The notes: generated by a model not told the origin, from the sequence alone. DNA of 55,601 nucleotides from CAZJQD01 sp964548165 [NCBI: uncultured bacterium] (GCA_964548165.1 CAZJQD010000021.1:8800-64400), one strand, 5' to 3'. Shown: positions 1 through 7,762, counted from the first letter of the stretch. Translations and numbers: made by a program.

Positions 1-1827
1 GAGCTCGGCGAGGGCGGTGTCGGTGACGCCGGCGTCGCGGAGGGTCTCGATCGTGACGTCTCCCCTCTTGTACATCTTGCAGAGGATGATGCGCAGGTAG
101 GTCCACCAGCCTTCGCCGATCCGGGCGATCGGATCGCGGCCCCAGCCGCGGTTGGGTCGGGCGATGATGGAGGCAAGAAACGCGGACTCGACGGGGCCGA
201 GCGCGGAGGCGGGCTTGCCGAAGTAGTGCTGTGATGCCGCGCCGATGCCCCAGACGTCGGGGCCCCACTCGATGATGTTGAGGTAGATCTCGAGCATGCG
301 CTTCTTCTCGAGGTCCTGCTCCAGCGCGAGCGTGATGATGGCCTCCTCGATCTTGCGGCTGAGCGTGCGCTCGCGGGTCAGGAAGAGGTTCTTGGCGAGC
401 TGCATCGAGAGCGTCGAGGCGCCGCGGATGACGCGGCCGGCGCGGAGGTTCTCGATCGTGGCCTCCTTGATGTGGCGGGGACTAAAGCCGTTATGCGAGA
501 AGAAGGATCCATCCTCGGCGGTGAGAATGGCGCCCACGAGGTGTCGGGGCACGGAGGCCAGCGGGGTGAAATTCGGGTTCTCGGGGCCGACCCGGATAGC
601 GCGGGTCTCGCCGCCGGGCAGCCTGGCGACATGCGTAAAGGGCTCCTTGAGGGCCGCCATGTCGATGTCCGGCGCGAGGGAGAGGATGACGAACGAGTCG
701 ACGCTCCCCTTGAACCCGTAGTCGAGGCTCGACGGGTTGGAGGCGTCGAAGTAGAAGGCGAAGTCGCCATTCATGGTTCCGGAGGCGGCCAGTGAAGGAA
801 GTCGCGGCACGAGGGTCCGCGGGATGCCGGCGACGACGCGGCCCAGGTCGAGCTGATCGAAGTGGGCCCGGAGATTGACGATGGGGCGGCCGGCGGGGCG
901 AGCGACGGTGCCGGTAATGACGACGGTCTCTCCTCCCAGCGAGAGCGCGGCATGGCGGACAAGGACGGCGTCGTTGCGGGCGTAGAGATCAAGATCGAAA
1001 CCGAACGCGATGCCCGAGGTGCCGCCCTTGGCGAGAAGCGCGTGGTTGATGGAGATATCCTCGAGCGTGCCGTCGGCGCGGAACGAGGATTCTTCCGCGG
1101 CATGCTCCGCATGACCGCTGCCGGAGACACGGGCGGCGGTGAGATCCAGGAGGCGGGAGACGGCGACCGAGAGAAGACCGCAGCGGAAGCGATCCGCCTC
1201 CCACGAGGCCTTCGTTGCTCCCTCCGGGAGGCGGGCGAGGTCGATCCAGAGGCGCTCATCGTCGTTTCGCACGGTGGCGGAGAGATGGCGGTTGGGCACA
1301 TCGACGCTGGCCTCCAGCTCATCGTAGCCGGCGGACGCGGAATCGCCCGGGAGTTCGACGGTGATGCGGAGGCCCTGGGCGGTGAGGGACAGCGGCCAGC
1401 TCAGGCGCGATCTCCCGTCGCCGTCTTCGTCTCCGGCGGGACGAGCCTTCAGGTCAGCCAGTTCCCATGAGCCGTCCACGCGTCGGCGCAGGGTGATCTC
1501 CACGGGGCCGGCGACGATGCCGGTGACAGGCGGCTCTCCGACGAGGTAGGCCCAGGGGCTGACGGCTATGCGCGCGTCCGCGACGCGGAGGAAGGGAGGT
1601 GATCCGGGAGTCGAGGCGGTGAGCCCGGTGAGCGAGATGCCGCGAAGCGAGACGAACGAGACGGACTCGTAGGAGATATCGATCCCGTAGCGGGTGGCCA
1701 GGCGTTCGATGGCGACCCCGACGCGCTCGTCGATCATGGCCGCCGCGCCCTTACCGAGGACGATGAGGATCAGTACGCCGATGATGAGGGCGTAGAGCAG
1801 GCGCAGGAGGCGGCGACGATTCCTCAC
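1..1827 (-). CDS. GT51 peptidoglycan glycosyltransferase with large N-terminal periplasmic domain (3' end outside window)
   Basis: This enzyme should polymerise lipid II into glycan strands on the outer face of the inner membrane. About 609 codons are visible. A single hydrophobic segment lies near residues 8-20, followed by roughly 400 residues rich in beta-type sequence and reminiscent of AsmA-like domains (inference). The GT51 motifs come next: EDGSFFSHNGF near residue 436, GASTLSMQLAKN near 467 and EIYLNIIEWG near 512, then ASIIARPNR. The catalytic glutamate of the EDxxFxxH motif is present. No transpeptidase domain appears before the window edge, so whether the protein is monofunctional is unknown. 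The start is GTG at 1827; its GTGA overlaps the stop of the upstream gene, implying translational coupling. Family assignment is secure; the role of the N-terminal domain is not. Confidence 0.85.
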   Translation of the reverse strand, partial: MRNRRRLLRLLYALIIGVLILIVLGKGAAAMIDERVGVAIERLATRYGIDISYESVSFVSLRGISLTGLTASTPGSPPFLRVADARIAVSPWAYLVGEPPVTGIVAGPVEITLRRRVDGSWELADLKARPAGDEDGDGRSRLSWPLSLTAQGLRITVELPGDSASAGYDELEASVDVPNRHLSATVRNDDERLWIDLARLPEGATKASWEADRFRCGLLSVAVSRLLDLTAARVSGSGHAEHAAEESSFRADGTLEDISINHALLAKGGTSGIAFGFDLDLYARNDAVLVRHAALSLGGETVVITGTVARPAGRPIVNLRAHFDQLDLGRVVAGIPRTLVPRLPSLAASGTMNGDFAFYFDASNPSSLDYGFKGSVDSFVILSLAPDIDMAALKEPFTHVARLPGGETRAIRVGPENPNFTPLASVPRHLVGAILTAEDGSFFSHNGFSPRHIKEATIENLRAGRVIRGASTLSMQLAKNLFLTRERTLSRKIEEAIITLALEQDLEKKRMLEIYLNIIEWGPDVWGIGAASQHYFGKPASALGPVESAFLASIIARPNRGWGRDPIARIGEGWWTYLRIILCKMYKRGDVTIETLRDAGVTDTALAEL

Positions 1828-2267
1828 GGCAGAAAGAGCTCGCGTTCGTCCGGCCGGGGAAGCCGGCAGGAGTCTCGCTTCCCCAGGATGCGCAGGCGGT
1901 GCCGGGCGATGAAACGGTAGGCGGCGTCGCGAACCGGGCGTGGGATGATCGCGAGGTGGCGGGCGAGCGACCAGGGCGCGGGTAGGAGCGCGGCAATGCC
2001 GATGACGGCATCGCTGTAGAGGGCGAGGCGTTCCCTGCCCGGGCTGCCATCGACGAGGATGAGGCTGTCGACATCCTCGAGAAGCTCGTGGAAGCGCTCG
2101 CGCAGGAGAGCGCCGGTCCGGGACTGAAGAGCGGCGTAGCGGAGTTTCCTGTCCCGGTCGAGCGAGAGGAGTTGCTGGACGGAGGCATCGCAGAATCCGC
2201 ACGTGCCGTCGTAGAGGACGACGCGGGGGGGCAGGGGGTCTTGTGAAAGGTCAGCTAGGGAGGACAT
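1824..2267 (-). CDS. DCC-family (DUF393) thiol-disulfide oxidoreductase-like protein
   Basis: This is a 147-residue protein of the DCC family, named for the motif visible here as YDGTCGFC (Cys23 and Cys26). A CxxC pair suggests a redox role, but substrates of the family are poorly known. The conserved C-terminal stretch of the family is also visible (DAAYRFIARHRLRILGK). The frame is open upstream to 2354, but the ATG at 2267 gives the normal family length and sits just inside the end of rsmD, with which it overlaps by 17 nt. Its stop overlaps the GTG start of the GT51 gene. It is the third gene of a likely recG-rsmD-DCC-GT51 operon. Confidence 0.8.
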   Translation of the reverse strand: MSSLADLSQDPLPPRVVLYDGTCGFCDASVQQLLSLDRDRKLRYAALQSRTGALLRERFHELLEDVDSLILVDGSPGRERLALYSDAVIGIAALLPAPWSLARHLAIIPRPVRDAAYRFIARHRLRILGKRDSCRLPRPDERELFLP

Positions 2268-2805
2268 GGAGGTGGAGGTGAGCTCGTCCGTAATGGTAAC
2301 TGCGCACGAAGGCGGCTGGCAAGGCCGGGACAGGATCACGGTCGCCGGATTCATGGATCAGCACGCCGTCGGAAGCGAGCGCGGAGGCGCAGGCGACGAT
2401 GGGCGTGTCAGCGAGGGCGTAGGGGGGGTCGAGAAAGGCCACGTCAAAGCCGTCCTGTGTGGGCTTGGGACCACGGGTCAGGAGCGATCGGGCAACCAGG
2501 CCGAGGGATTCGAGATTGGCCTGGAGGGTGCGAGCGAGCCCGTGGTCGGCCTCGACGAACTCCACGAAGGCCGCGCCCCGCGAGAGCGCCTCGATGCCGA
2601 CGGCACCAGTGCCTGCACAGCAGTCGAGGAAACGGCACCCCGGGACGACGACGCGCGCCTGGAGGATATCGAAGACGGCCTCGCGGACCTTGCTCCCGGT
2701 CGGGCGGAGGTTGGGGTGCGCAGAAACGCGAATGATGCGCCCCTTGAGGGAACCCGCGATGATGCGGATCGCTCCCGCCCCGCCCCGGGGCATCGGGGTC
2801 TTCAC
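2251..2805 (-). CDS. rsmD: 16S rRNA (guanine(966)-N2)-methyltransferase RsmD
   Basis: RsmD methylates G966 of 16S rRNA in the 30S subunit, using S-adenosylmethionine. The 184-residue length fits the family. Seen in order: IIAGSLKGR near residues 15-23, RPTGSKVREAVFDIL at 34-48, the SAM-binding FLDCCAGTGAVGIEALSRG near 59-77, and the catalytic DPPY motif near 126. The start shown is GTG at 2805, whose GTGA overlaps the recG stop; an in-frame ATG at 2793 is an equally possible start, since neither has a clear Shine-Dalgarno. Confidence 0.93.
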   Translation of the reverse strand: MKTPMPRGGAGAIRIIAGSLKGRIIRVSAHPNLRPTGSKVREAVFDILQARVVVPGCRFLDCCAGTGAVGIEALSRGAAFVEFVEADHGLARTLQANLESLGLVARSLLTRGPKPTQDGFDVAFLDPPYALADTPIVACASALASDGVLIHESGDRDPVPALPAAFVRSYHYGRAHLHLHVLPS

Positions 2806-4844
2806 AGGAGTGCGGCCCCGGGCTGTTCGGCCGTGGCGACATACTCGCGCTGAAAAGCGTGCGTCGCGAGCCTGGGGTCGGCCTCCACGATCTCGCGCGC
2901 GTGAGAAACGGCGAGGGGGATGAGATCGGCATCGGCGCCGAGCCTGGCGGCGCGGAGCTGTGAGGATCCGCTCTGCCGTTCGCCGAGAATTTCGCCAGGC
3001 CCGCGGAGGTCGAGATCCTTCTCCGCGATCAGAAAGCCGTCGTCGCAGGTGAGGAGGACCTGGATCCTCTGGAGCGCGTATTCCCCGGGATCGTCGGCGG
3101 TGGTGAGGATGCAGGTGCCAGGCCGGCCGCCGCGACCGACGCGGCCCCGGAGCTGGTGAAGCTGTGCGAGTCCGAAATGCTCGGCATGTTCGAGGATCAT
3201 GAGCGTAGCCTCGGGGACGTCGATACCCACCTCGATCACGGTGGTGGCGACGAGGATGTGAATGTCGCCGTCGCGGAACCGGCGCATGATCTTTTCCTTT
3301 TCCGACGGTTTCATGGCCCCGGTCAGGAGCGCGGTGGGGTGCTCGGGGAAGGCAGCGGCGATCTTCTTGAACTGCCCCTTGGCGTCGCGCAGGGCCTCCT
3401 CCTCCGGGCGCTCGCGGTCGTCTTCCTCGATGATGGGATAGACGATGTAGATCCGCTCGCCGCGGGCCAGCGTCGAGCGGATGAAGGGCATCATCTTCTT
3501 GCGCTCGGCGTCCGGGAGGTGGAGCGTGGTGACGGGCGTGCGGCCGGGGAGGCGCTCGCGAAGCGTGGTGATCTCGAGGTCGCCGTAGAGGGTCATGGCG
3601 AGGGTGCGAGGGATCGGCGTGGCGGTGAGCGTCAGGAGGTGAGGAGAAGCGCCCTGGGCCTCCCCTTTTCGCAGGATCGTGTCGCGCTGGACGACGCCGA
3701 AGCGCTGTTGCTCATCGATGACGACGAGGCCGAGGTGCGCGAAGGCGATGGCATCCTCGAGGAGGGCGTGGGTGCCGAAGACGATCGCGGGGGCATCGCC
3801 CGACGCGGCGGCGAGGACGGGCTTACGGTCCCTGGCCTTGACGCCACCGGTCAGGAGGTGCGCGGGGAGACCGGCCGCGGCAAGTCGCTGGCTCCACCCG
3901 AGAAAGTGCTGTTCCGCGAGGATCTCGGTCGGGGCGAGAAACGCGGTCTTCTGGCCGCGCTCCGCCACGTCGGCGGCGGCGAGGATGGCGAGGACGGTCT
4001 TGCCGGAACCGACATCGCCCTCGAGGAGGCGGCGCATGGGCTTGCCGGCTGCAAGATCGTCGCGGATGGCCGTCATGGCGCGTTGCTGCTCGGCCGTGAG
4101 CTGAAACGGCAGATCGAGGGCTACTGTCGTCGCGGTGGTGGTGGGCGGGGCGGGAATTGCCGGCCGCGAGAGCCGCGCTCGCTCCACGCAGAGGCGAACC
4201 ATGACGAGCTCATCCATCGCAAGGCGCCGTCGACCGAGCTCGGGCTCCTCGGGTGACCTCGGGATGTGCACCAGGCGCGCTGCCTCGGCGAGATCCGGGA
4301 GTCCGGCGTAGAGCTCGGTGTGGCCCCCGGTCTTTGTCATCTGCCGGACGACATCGGGGATGAGCGCCCGGAGGTACTTCTGGTTGGTCTGGGCCGTTGC
4401 GGGGTAGAAGGGAAAGATGGAGCCGAGGCCCAGTTCGCGTCCCTCCGAGCGGAGGTCGATCTCCTTGAGGGTAAAGACCTTCTCGCGGGCGTACCAGTCG
4501 ACTTGTCCGAAGACGCCCCAGGTGTGACCGGGTCGGGTGCGGCCGAGGATGTAGTCCTGGTTGAAGAACTGGACGCGGATGGTTCCAGTGGGATCGCTGA
4601 GGGTGGCGGTGTGGAGATTGAGGCGCGGGCGGAGGCGACGGCTCTGGAGCTCGAGGAGCTGGCCGACGATGAGCGCGCGCTGGCCGGGCTTGAGTCCGCC
4701 GATGGGGGCCTGGTGCCGTCGGTCCTCGTAGCGGCGCGGGAGGTGGGTGATGAGGTCATAGACGCGCCGGATGCCCAGGCGGGCAAAGGCTTCGACGCGG
4801 GCCGGGCCGACGCCGCGCAGGCTGGAGATCTCTGCAAAGAGCAT
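2802..4844 (-). CDS. recG: ATP-dependent DNA helicase RecG
   Basis: RecG is a branch-migrating helicase that reverses stalled replication forks and processes Holliday junctions. The 680-residue length is normal. The N-terminal wedge/OB region includes PRRYEDRR and VQFFNQDYI; Walker A is GDVGSGKT near residue 280; the DExH-type motif is VIDEQQRFGV near 378; helicase motif VI is QLRGRVGRG near 565; and the C-terminal part carries LRGPGEILGERQSG. The open frame extends upstream to 5261, but that would run through the divergent glycosyltransferase. The ATG at 4844 matches the family N-terminus (FAEISSLRGVGPARVEAF) and lies 10 nt after a -10 box, with no Shine-Dalgarno. Confidence 0.95.
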   Translation of the reverse strand: MLFAEISSLRGVGPARVEAFARLGIRRVYDLITHLPRRYEDRRHQAPIGGLKPGQRALIVGQLLELQSRRLRPRLNLHTATLSDPTGTIRVQFFNQDYILGRTRPGHTWGVFGQVDWYAREKVFTLKEIDLRSEGRELGLGSIFPFYPATAQTNQKYLRALIPDVVRQMTKTGGHTELYAGLPDLAEAARLVHIPRSPEEPELGRRRLAMDELVMVRLCVERARLSRPAIPAPPTTTATTVALDLPFQLTAEQQRAMTAIRDDLAAGKPMRRLLEGDVGSGKTVLAILAAADVAERGQKTAFLAPTEILAEQHFLGWSQRLAAAGLPAHLLTGGVKARDRKPVLAAASGDAPAIVFGTHALLEDAIAFAHLGLVVIDEQQRFGVVQRDTILRKGEAQGASPHLLTLTATPIPRTLAMTLYGDLEITTLRERLPGRTPVTTLHLPDAERKKMMPFIRSTLARGERIYIVYPIIEEDDRERPEEEALRDAKGQFKKIAAAFPEHPTALLTGAMKPSEKEKIMRRFRDGDIHILVATTVIEVGIDVPEATLMILEHAEHFGLAQLHQLRGRVGRGGRPGTCILTTADDPGEYALQRIQVLLTCDDGFLIAEKDLDLRGPGEILGERQSGSSQLRAARLGADADLIPLAVSHAREIVEADPRLATHAFQREYVATAEQPGAALL

Positions 4845-4854
4845 GATTTCCGGT

Positions 4855-4860
4855 ATTGTA
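4855..4860 (-). promoter_or_regulatory. -10 box of recG, close to the start codon
   Basis: TACAAT on the minus strand, five of six matches to the bacterial -10 consensus, ends 10 nt before the recG ATG. A transcription start 6-8 nt downstream would leave a leader of only a few bases. No clear -35 box was found. The whole divergent recG/glycosyltransferase gap is only 37 bp. Confidence 0.45.
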
Positions 4861-4881
4861 AGCAGGTAGGCTCCAATCACC

Positions 4882-6030
4882 ATGACCAAAAAGATCCGCA
4901 TCCTCAGGCTTATCGCCCGGCTCAACGTCGGAGGCCCCGCACGGCACGTGGTCTGGCTCTCGTCGCGCCTTTCGGACCGGCACGAGGTCGTCTTGGCGTC
5001 GGGCCGGGTGGAGGCGGGCGAGGCGGAGATGACGGCCTTCTGCAGGGCGGAGGGAGTGACCCCTTTGTACATCGAGGGCCTGGGGCGCTCGATCGGGCTC
5101 CGGGACATACCGGTGTTCTTTCGCGTCCTGAAGCTGGTGCGGGAGCTCCAGCCGGAGATCATCGACACGCACACGGCGAAGGCGGGGCTCCACGGCCGGG
5201 CGGCGGCCTGGTGGGTGAACCTGTTCCGGGGGCGAGAGCGGCGAATCCGGACGGTGCACACGTTTCACGGGCATGTCCTGCACGGGTATTTCTCGCCGGC
5301 AGTGAGCCGATTGTTTCTCTTCCTGGAGCGGTTCTTCGGGAGAAGGGCGTCCGATCGCATCGTGGTGATCTCAGCCCAGCAGATGGAGGAGCTCTCAGGT
5401 CGGTACAGGGTGGCGCCTCGCGAGCGGTTCCGCCTGGTGCGCCTGGGAATGGACCTCGACGCCATCCGCAAGCGTTCGACGTCCGGGGTCGGCGCGGAGA
5501 TCCGGATCGGCCTGGTGGGCAGACTCACGGCCATCAAGGACCCCCGGATCTTCCTGGAAGCCGGCCGCATCGTGCAGGCGGCGGAGCCCAGGGCGAAGTT
5601 GGTCTTCATCGGGGACGGCGAGATGCGCGGGGAGCTGGAGGAGGCGTCGCGGTCGGCGGGCGTGCGTTCCGAATTTCTAGGGAACCGGGATGACATCAAC
5701 GCGATCCTGGCCGACCTCGACGTGCTGGTGATCAGTTCACGGAACGAGGGGACGCCGATGTCGGTCCTGGAGGCCTTCGCGGCGCGAGTTCCGGTGGCGG
5801 CGACGAAGGCGGGCGGTGTCGTCGATCTCCTGGCGGACGGCCGGGGGCTCCTCTCGGAGATCGGCGATGCCGAGGGGCTGGCGGCGAACATCCTGAGGTT
5901 ACTGGGCGACGAGACGCTCCGCCAGACCGTGACCACCAAGGGGGCCGAATACGTCTGGCGCGAGTATCGCCTCGAGCGAATGCTCGGCGAGATGAGCGCG
6001 CTCTATGAGGAACTCGTGGAGGAACGCTGA
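4882..6030 (+). CDS. GT4 family glycosyltransferase
   Basis: This is a 382-residue retaining glycosyltransferase of the GT-B fold, expected to add a sugar during surface polysaccharide or LPS assembly at the inner face of the membrane. The N-terminal half has the acceptor-side signature ARLNVGGPARHV near residues 11-22 and TVHTFHGHVLHGYFSP. The C-terminal half has VGRLTAIKDP near 210 and the nucleotide-sugar region SRNEGTPMSVLEAFAARVPV near 285-304, which includes the family Ex7E glutamates. Donor and acceptor cannot be told. It overlaps the next gene by 4 nt and is divergent from recG. Confidence 0.88.
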   Translation: MTKKIRILRLIARLNVGGPARHVVWLSSRLSDRHEVVLASGRVEAGEAEMTAFCRAEGVTPLYIEGLGRSIGLRDIPVFFRVLKLVRELQPEIIDTHTAKAGLHGRAAAWWVNLFRGRERRIRTVHTFHGHVLHGYFSPAVSRLFLFLERFFGRRASDRIVVISAQQMEELSGRYRVAPRERFRLVRLGMDLDAIRKRSTSGVGAEIRIGLVGRLTAIKDPRIFLEAGRIVQAAEPRAKLVFIGDGEMRGELEEASRSAGVRSEFLGNRDDINAILADLDVLVISSRNEGTPMSVLEAFAARVPVAATKAGGVVDLLADGRGLLSEIGDAEGLAANILRLLGDETLRQTVTTKGAEYVWREYRLERMLGEMSALYEELVEER

Positions 6031-6746
6031 AGCTCCTCGTCTATCGCTACGGGGCTATCGGCGACACGCTGGCGCTGACGGCGTTCCTAGCCTCGATGAG
6101 ACCGGTTTGCGAGGCCCTTACCCTGCTGGGGCCTGCCGAGCGGCTCATGCTCATCGATGCGAGCCTTTGGGACCGGGTCGTCTCGTTCGACCTGGCGGGC
6201 GCCGCGAGCGAGCGATTGGCCGGGGAGCACGACCTTTCGGTTGCGTTCTCCCGTGACCGCCTCCCGGGCTTTTCGCATGCCCTCCCTCCCCTGCCTCCCG
6301 CGGGCGTCGGCGTCTATGGCTGGATGAAGCAACAGGCGATGCTATGGGGAGGCGTGGACCGGGATCCGGTCATCCCGACGTGTCGGGGTCGCGGCTCGAT
6401 CCTGGCGCCCGGCTCGGGCCGTGCAGCCAAGAACGCGCCGCTCGATTGCTTTCTCGAGGCGGCCGCGTCGGCCGAGGATCCGGTCTTTGTCCTGGGGCCA
6501 GCGGAGTCCGAGGCGATGGAACGCGAGATACGGAGCGCGGGCTTTCCGGTTGTGAGGCCGGAGACCCTGGCGGAGTTGGACCGGCAGGTCTCGTCGCATG
6601 CCGTCTTTCACGGCAACGACAGTGGGCCCATGCACCTTTCGGCGCTCCGGGGTCTCGAGACGCATCTTCACCTCGTCGACCCGGCCTCGAGAGACTGGAT
6701 CCCCCCGGGCCGGGTCGTGGTGCACGAGGTGGTTGCAGGAGGCTGA
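6027..6746 (+). CDS. GT9 (heptosyltransferase-like) glycosyltransferase with apparent CTG start
   Basis: The product resembles the ADP-heptose:LPS heptosyltransferase family, short at 239 residues. The N-terminus reads (M)KLLVYRYGAIGDTLAL, the typical GT9 beginning with its GxIGD loop; the C-terminal half has ILAPGSGRAAKNAP and HGNDSGPMHLSA, matching the family H/GNDSGPxHLA motif. No ATG, GTG or TTG exists between the in-frame stop at 6006 and this N-terminus. CTG at 6027 is placed four bases after GGAGG (6018-6022) and forms a CTGA overlap with the upstream stop, so it is the probable start. The first in-frame ATG, at 6096, would delete the GxIGD motif. The sugar transferred is unknown. Confidence 0.78.
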   Translation: MKLLVYRYGAIGDTLALTAFLASMRPVCEALTLLGPAERLMLIDASLWDRVVSFDLAGAASERLAGEHDLSVAFSRDRLPGFSHALPPLPPAGVGVYGWMKQQAMLWGGVDRDPVIPTCRGRGSILAPGSGRAAKNAPLDCFLEAAASAEDPVFVLGPAESEAMEREIRSAGFPVVRPETLAELDRQVSSHAVFHGNDSGPMHLSALRGLETHLHLVDPASRDWIPPGRVVVHEVVAGG

Positions 6747-6747
6747 G

Positions 6748-6866
6748 CTACCGGTATACGGTCCGCTGGAACGCCTGGAAGGCGGGTTCGAATCGGTCGC
6801 AGGTGTGACCGAGATTCGGGTTGAGGGCGCCTATGCCGCTTGCCGGGGGCCTCTTTACCTCGCTCA
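6748..6866 (-). pseudogene. Decayed tandem copy of the C-terminus of the downstream-listed cysteine-rich protein
   Basis: On the minus strand this stretch reads LSEVKRPPASGIGALNPNL followed by GHTCDRFEPAF and a TAG stop at 6748. That closely matches the last ~35 residues of the intact neighbour (RRPLGGGAYNPNLDHSCGRFEPEF, positions 6864-6950). At DNA level, the segment around 6783-6833 and that around 6901-6951 share most bases. There is no start codon or upstream half, so it is a remnant of a tandem duplication, or the surviving end of a replaced copy. Confidence 0.7.
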
Positions 6867-7427
6867 GCCGTAGACCGTGTATTCAACCCTCTTGAACTCA
6901 GGTTCGAATCGACCGCAGCTGTGATCGAGGTTCGGGTTGTAGGCGCCGCCGCCCAGGGGACGGCGGACCGAGTCGTCCCACTGGTTCTTCGAGCAGGAGT
7001 ACTGTCGCGCCATGCCGGCGAAGACGCCCTGCGGGTGGCAGAGATGCCGGCAGTAGCGGCAGGTCTTCGACGGCGGGTCGATGGGCTCGGATGTCAGGTG
7101 GTAGCGCGTCTGCGGCTCAAGAAAATCACTTGGCTTGAGGTGGTACGGTCCCGGATTGATGATGTTGTCGAAGCGAAGGCGGTGGCTTTCCCAGGCCCTC
7201 TTCAAGAGCTTGATGGCGACCGTTCGCTTGTCGTCTTCCGGCTCACCCGTGATGGTGGCGAACCTCTTCTCGAAGGGAGTAATGATGGACCAGCGCTTCT
7301 GGTCGGCCGAATACGAAAGGAAGATCTCCTTCGTTCCTTCGTGGTAGGGCGAGTCCGACCACTCCACCGTGAGTAGGTAGAGCGAGAGGGGCTTCTTCCG
7401 CGGTTTCTTCTCCGGTGTTTCAGCCAT
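6864..7427 (-). CDS. Cysteine-rich protein of unknown function
   Basis: This is a 187-residue soluble protein I do not recognise. It begins with a lysine-rich stretch (KKPRKKP), then a core containing TVEWSDSPYHEG and FDNIINPGPYHLKPSDF. The C-terminal third is rich in possible metal ligands: CRYCRHLCHPQGVF, YSCSKNQWDD and LDHSCGRFEP, six cysteines and several histidines, suggesting a zinc or iron-sulfur site. The ATG at 7427 follows AGGA; an open frame continues upstream to 7640 but crosses the structured leader RNA and terminator and is not credible coding. Nearby lies a decayed copy of its C-terminus (6748-6866). Expression is probably controlled by the leader at 7478-7638. Confidence 0.7.
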   Translation of the reverse strand: MAETPEKKPRKKPLSLYLLTVEWSDSPYHEGTKEIFLSYSADQKRWSIITPFEKRFATITGEPEDDKRTVAIKLLKRAWESHRLRFDNIINPGPYHLKPSDFLEPQTRYHLTSEPIDPPSKTCRYCRHLCHPQGVFAGMARQYSCSKNQWDDSVRRPLGGGAYNPNLDHSCGRFEPEFKRVEYTVYG

Positions 7428-7477
7428 GGCCGCACATCCTTTCCGCCCCACGCGGGGGCAGTGAAATGTGCACCAGG

Positions 7478-7509
7478 AAACAGAAAGGCCGGCTGCATCA
7501 GCCGGCCCT
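7478..7509 (-). terminator. Intrinsic terminator/attenuator in the leader RNA
   Basis: A perfect 9-bp stem, GGCCGGCTG / CAGCCGGCC with a 3-base loop (7487-7507), is followed on the minus strand by TTTCTGTTT. It lies 50 nt before the ATG of the cysteine-rich gene, so it either ends a small RNA or attenuates that gene. Confidence 0.7.
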
Positions 7510-7638
7510 TCTGCCATAGGAAGGTGTTTCCGGATTCTAGTCCGGCACATCCCTCGAGCCGCTCTTCGCGGCTCTTGGCAGCCACCGTGGGTTCCTGACC
7601 CCGGTTGGCACCGGACCTTGCGGCCCGGTTCCTGATGC
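7478..7638 (-). ncRNA. Structured leader RNA / candidate riboregulator upstream of the cysteine-rich gene
   Basis: Read on the minus strand, about 150 nt fold into several perfect helices: CCGGGCC-GCAA-GGUCCGG (7611-7628, GNRA loop); ACCGGGGU/ACCC-A-CGGU (7584-7605); GAGCCGC/GCGGCUC (7556-7574); and an interrupted stem GGGAUGUG/CACCUUCC with inner CCGGA/UCCGG (7519-7553). CUGCC (7577-7581) pairs with GGCAG (7511-7515), closing a three-way junction around the last two. The first bases GCATCAG (7632-7638) are the exact complement of CTGATGC (7495-7501) inside the terminator hairpin, so the RNA can switch between a closed form and termination. It matches no class I know; the GGUCAGG segment resembles SRP RNA but the GGAA loop is missing. 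Confidence 0.55.
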
Positions 7639-7645
7639 AAAGAAG

Positions 7646-7675
7646 AAGTTACGGCATCGCCGGGAGAAAATTCAA
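7646..7675 (-). promoter_or_regulatory. Putative promoter of the leader RNA
   Basis: TTGAAT (7675-7670, -35-like) and TAACTT (7651-7646, a TAnnnT-type -10) are separated by 18 nt. The predicted transcription start falls at 7638-7639, exactly where the GCATCAG closing strand of the folded RNA begins. The -10 is weak by consensus. Confidence 0.4.
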
Positions 7676-7750
7676 GGGGCCTGAACAGGACATTTCGGGT
7701 GAGCCTCGGGTTGTGGATGGAATTGGCAGGAGTGCCCGCTGTGGCGGAGA

Positions 7751-7756
7751 TATGCT
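7751..7756 (+). promoter_or_regulatory. TAnnnT -10-like box before pyruvate kinase
   Basis: TATGCT lies 6 nt before the ATG at 7763. The arrangement matches the -10 boxes of other genes here (9851-9856, 14435-14440) and predicts a leaderless transcript. No convincing -35 element is visible. Confidence 0.35.
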
Positions 7757-7762
7757 TGCCGC

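Noticed and set aside
4845-5261. Longer N-terminus of RecG
   Set aside because: It overlaps the divergent GT4 gene, is unlike RecG, and the ATG at 4844 fits the family start.
7428-7640. N-terminal extension of the cysteine-rich protein
   Set aside because: It would translate through the terminator hairpin and structured leader; the ATG at 7427 has a Shine-Dalgarno.
7445-7640. Known riboswitch classes (cobalamin, TPP, FMN, SAM, glycine, cyclic di-GMP) for the structured leader
   Set aside because: None of their invariant cores could be found by eye.
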